A DNA stretch of 41,837 nucleotides, taken from Bradyrhizobium manausense. Lineage in GTDB: Bacteria > Pseudomonadota > Alphaproteobacteria > Rhizobiales > Xanthobacteraceae. The position numbers and the translations under genes were made by a program. The DNA is taken from the NCBI RefSeq assembly GCF_001440035.1, contig NZ_LJYG01000081.1:7827-49663 (forward strand). The letters are read 5' to 3'. Within the stretch, counting starts at the first letter, position 1, and the number at the start of each line of letters is the position of its first letter. Shown piece after piece: positions 41,731 to 41,837 of this stretch. Below the pieces are notes generated by a model. That model had not been told where the DNA came from, searched no databases, and saw only the letters and a program-made list of their open reading frames with translations.

Positions 41731-41836
41731 CCGTCGTTCCGGGATGGAGGGTGAGCACCACACCTCAGGTGCGCAATTGCGCACCGGGGAACCTGGAGAT
41801 CGCGGGCTCGGCTGTTCGAGCGCCCCGGAATGACGC
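41731..41836. repeat. Palindromic repeat, family A-like, at the right end
   Basis: The outer ends CGTCGTTCCGGG and CCCCGGAATGACG match those of the repeats at 21499 and 35228. The centre differs: it holds GGTGCGCAATTGCGCACC (41768-41785), a perfect 18-base palindrome. The stretch 41615-41730 before it shows no gene and would hold the promoter of the hypothetical membrane gene. Confidence 0.7.
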
Positions 41837-41837
41837 C

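Overview
The window looks like a chromosomal segment from a Bradyrhizobium-type alphaproteobacterium. The evidence is high G+C coding sequence, several families of short palindromic intergenic repeats, a close homologue of bradavidin (a biotin-binding protein known from Bradyrhizobium), a pca (protocatechuate) gene set and a CoxSM/CoxDEFG-type molybdo-hydroxylase cluster. I see no rRNA, tRNA, insertion sequence, phage gene or CRISPR array. The species is inferred from gene content only.

Region 1 (1-10890) begins with the 3' end of a class III nucleotide cyclase gene. It continues with a glycan or small-molecule decoration locus. A 665-residue TPR-glycosyltransferase-methyltransferase fusion is read leftward. 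A tightly overlapping rightward operon follows: SAM methyltransferase, SDR epimerase, ATP-grasp ligase, metallophosphoesterase, TylF-like methyltransferase, then a terminator. Next come a leftward pair (family-25 glycosyltransferase, WbqC-like protein) and a rightward pair (DegT-type PLP aminotransferase, SDR epimerase). Together they look like enzymes that build and attach an unusual sugar. The product is unknown, and this is the best candidate in the window for an undescribed pathway.

Region 2 (10895-19283, with its regulator to 20065) holds a leftward lipid-linked sugar pair (DPM1/GtrA fusion and GT39-like membrane transferase), two small envelope proteins, a DUF72-DUF488 pair, PhzF, and a GntR-MFS-amidohydrolase operon. 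Region 3 (20187-28112) holds a membrane-anchored cyclase, a TetR-HlyD-ABC ATPase-permease efflux operon, a divergent ArsR-SRPBCC-GFA set, a zinc alcohol dehydrogenase and a DUF2000 protein. The GntR, TetR and ArsR genes share a pattern: a perfect palindrome over a recognisable promoter, placed so that transcription would begin at or next to the ATG.

Region 4 (28325-31229) holds a CYTH-CHAD protein, a DUF4189 protein and the bradavidin-like protein. Region 5 (31369-38208, all leftward) holds coxG, coxS, coxM, coxD, coxE, two XdhC-type genes and a MoeA/MocA-like fusion. The catalytic large subunit, coxL, is missing from the cluster. Region 6 (38390-41122) is pcaB-pcaD-pcaC with palindromic repeats inside both intergenic gaps, followed by a convergent small membrane protein gene.

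Palindromic repeats occur near positions 634, 14097, 15993, 21499, 31244, 35228, 39748, 40637 and 41731. Some lie inside apparent operons.
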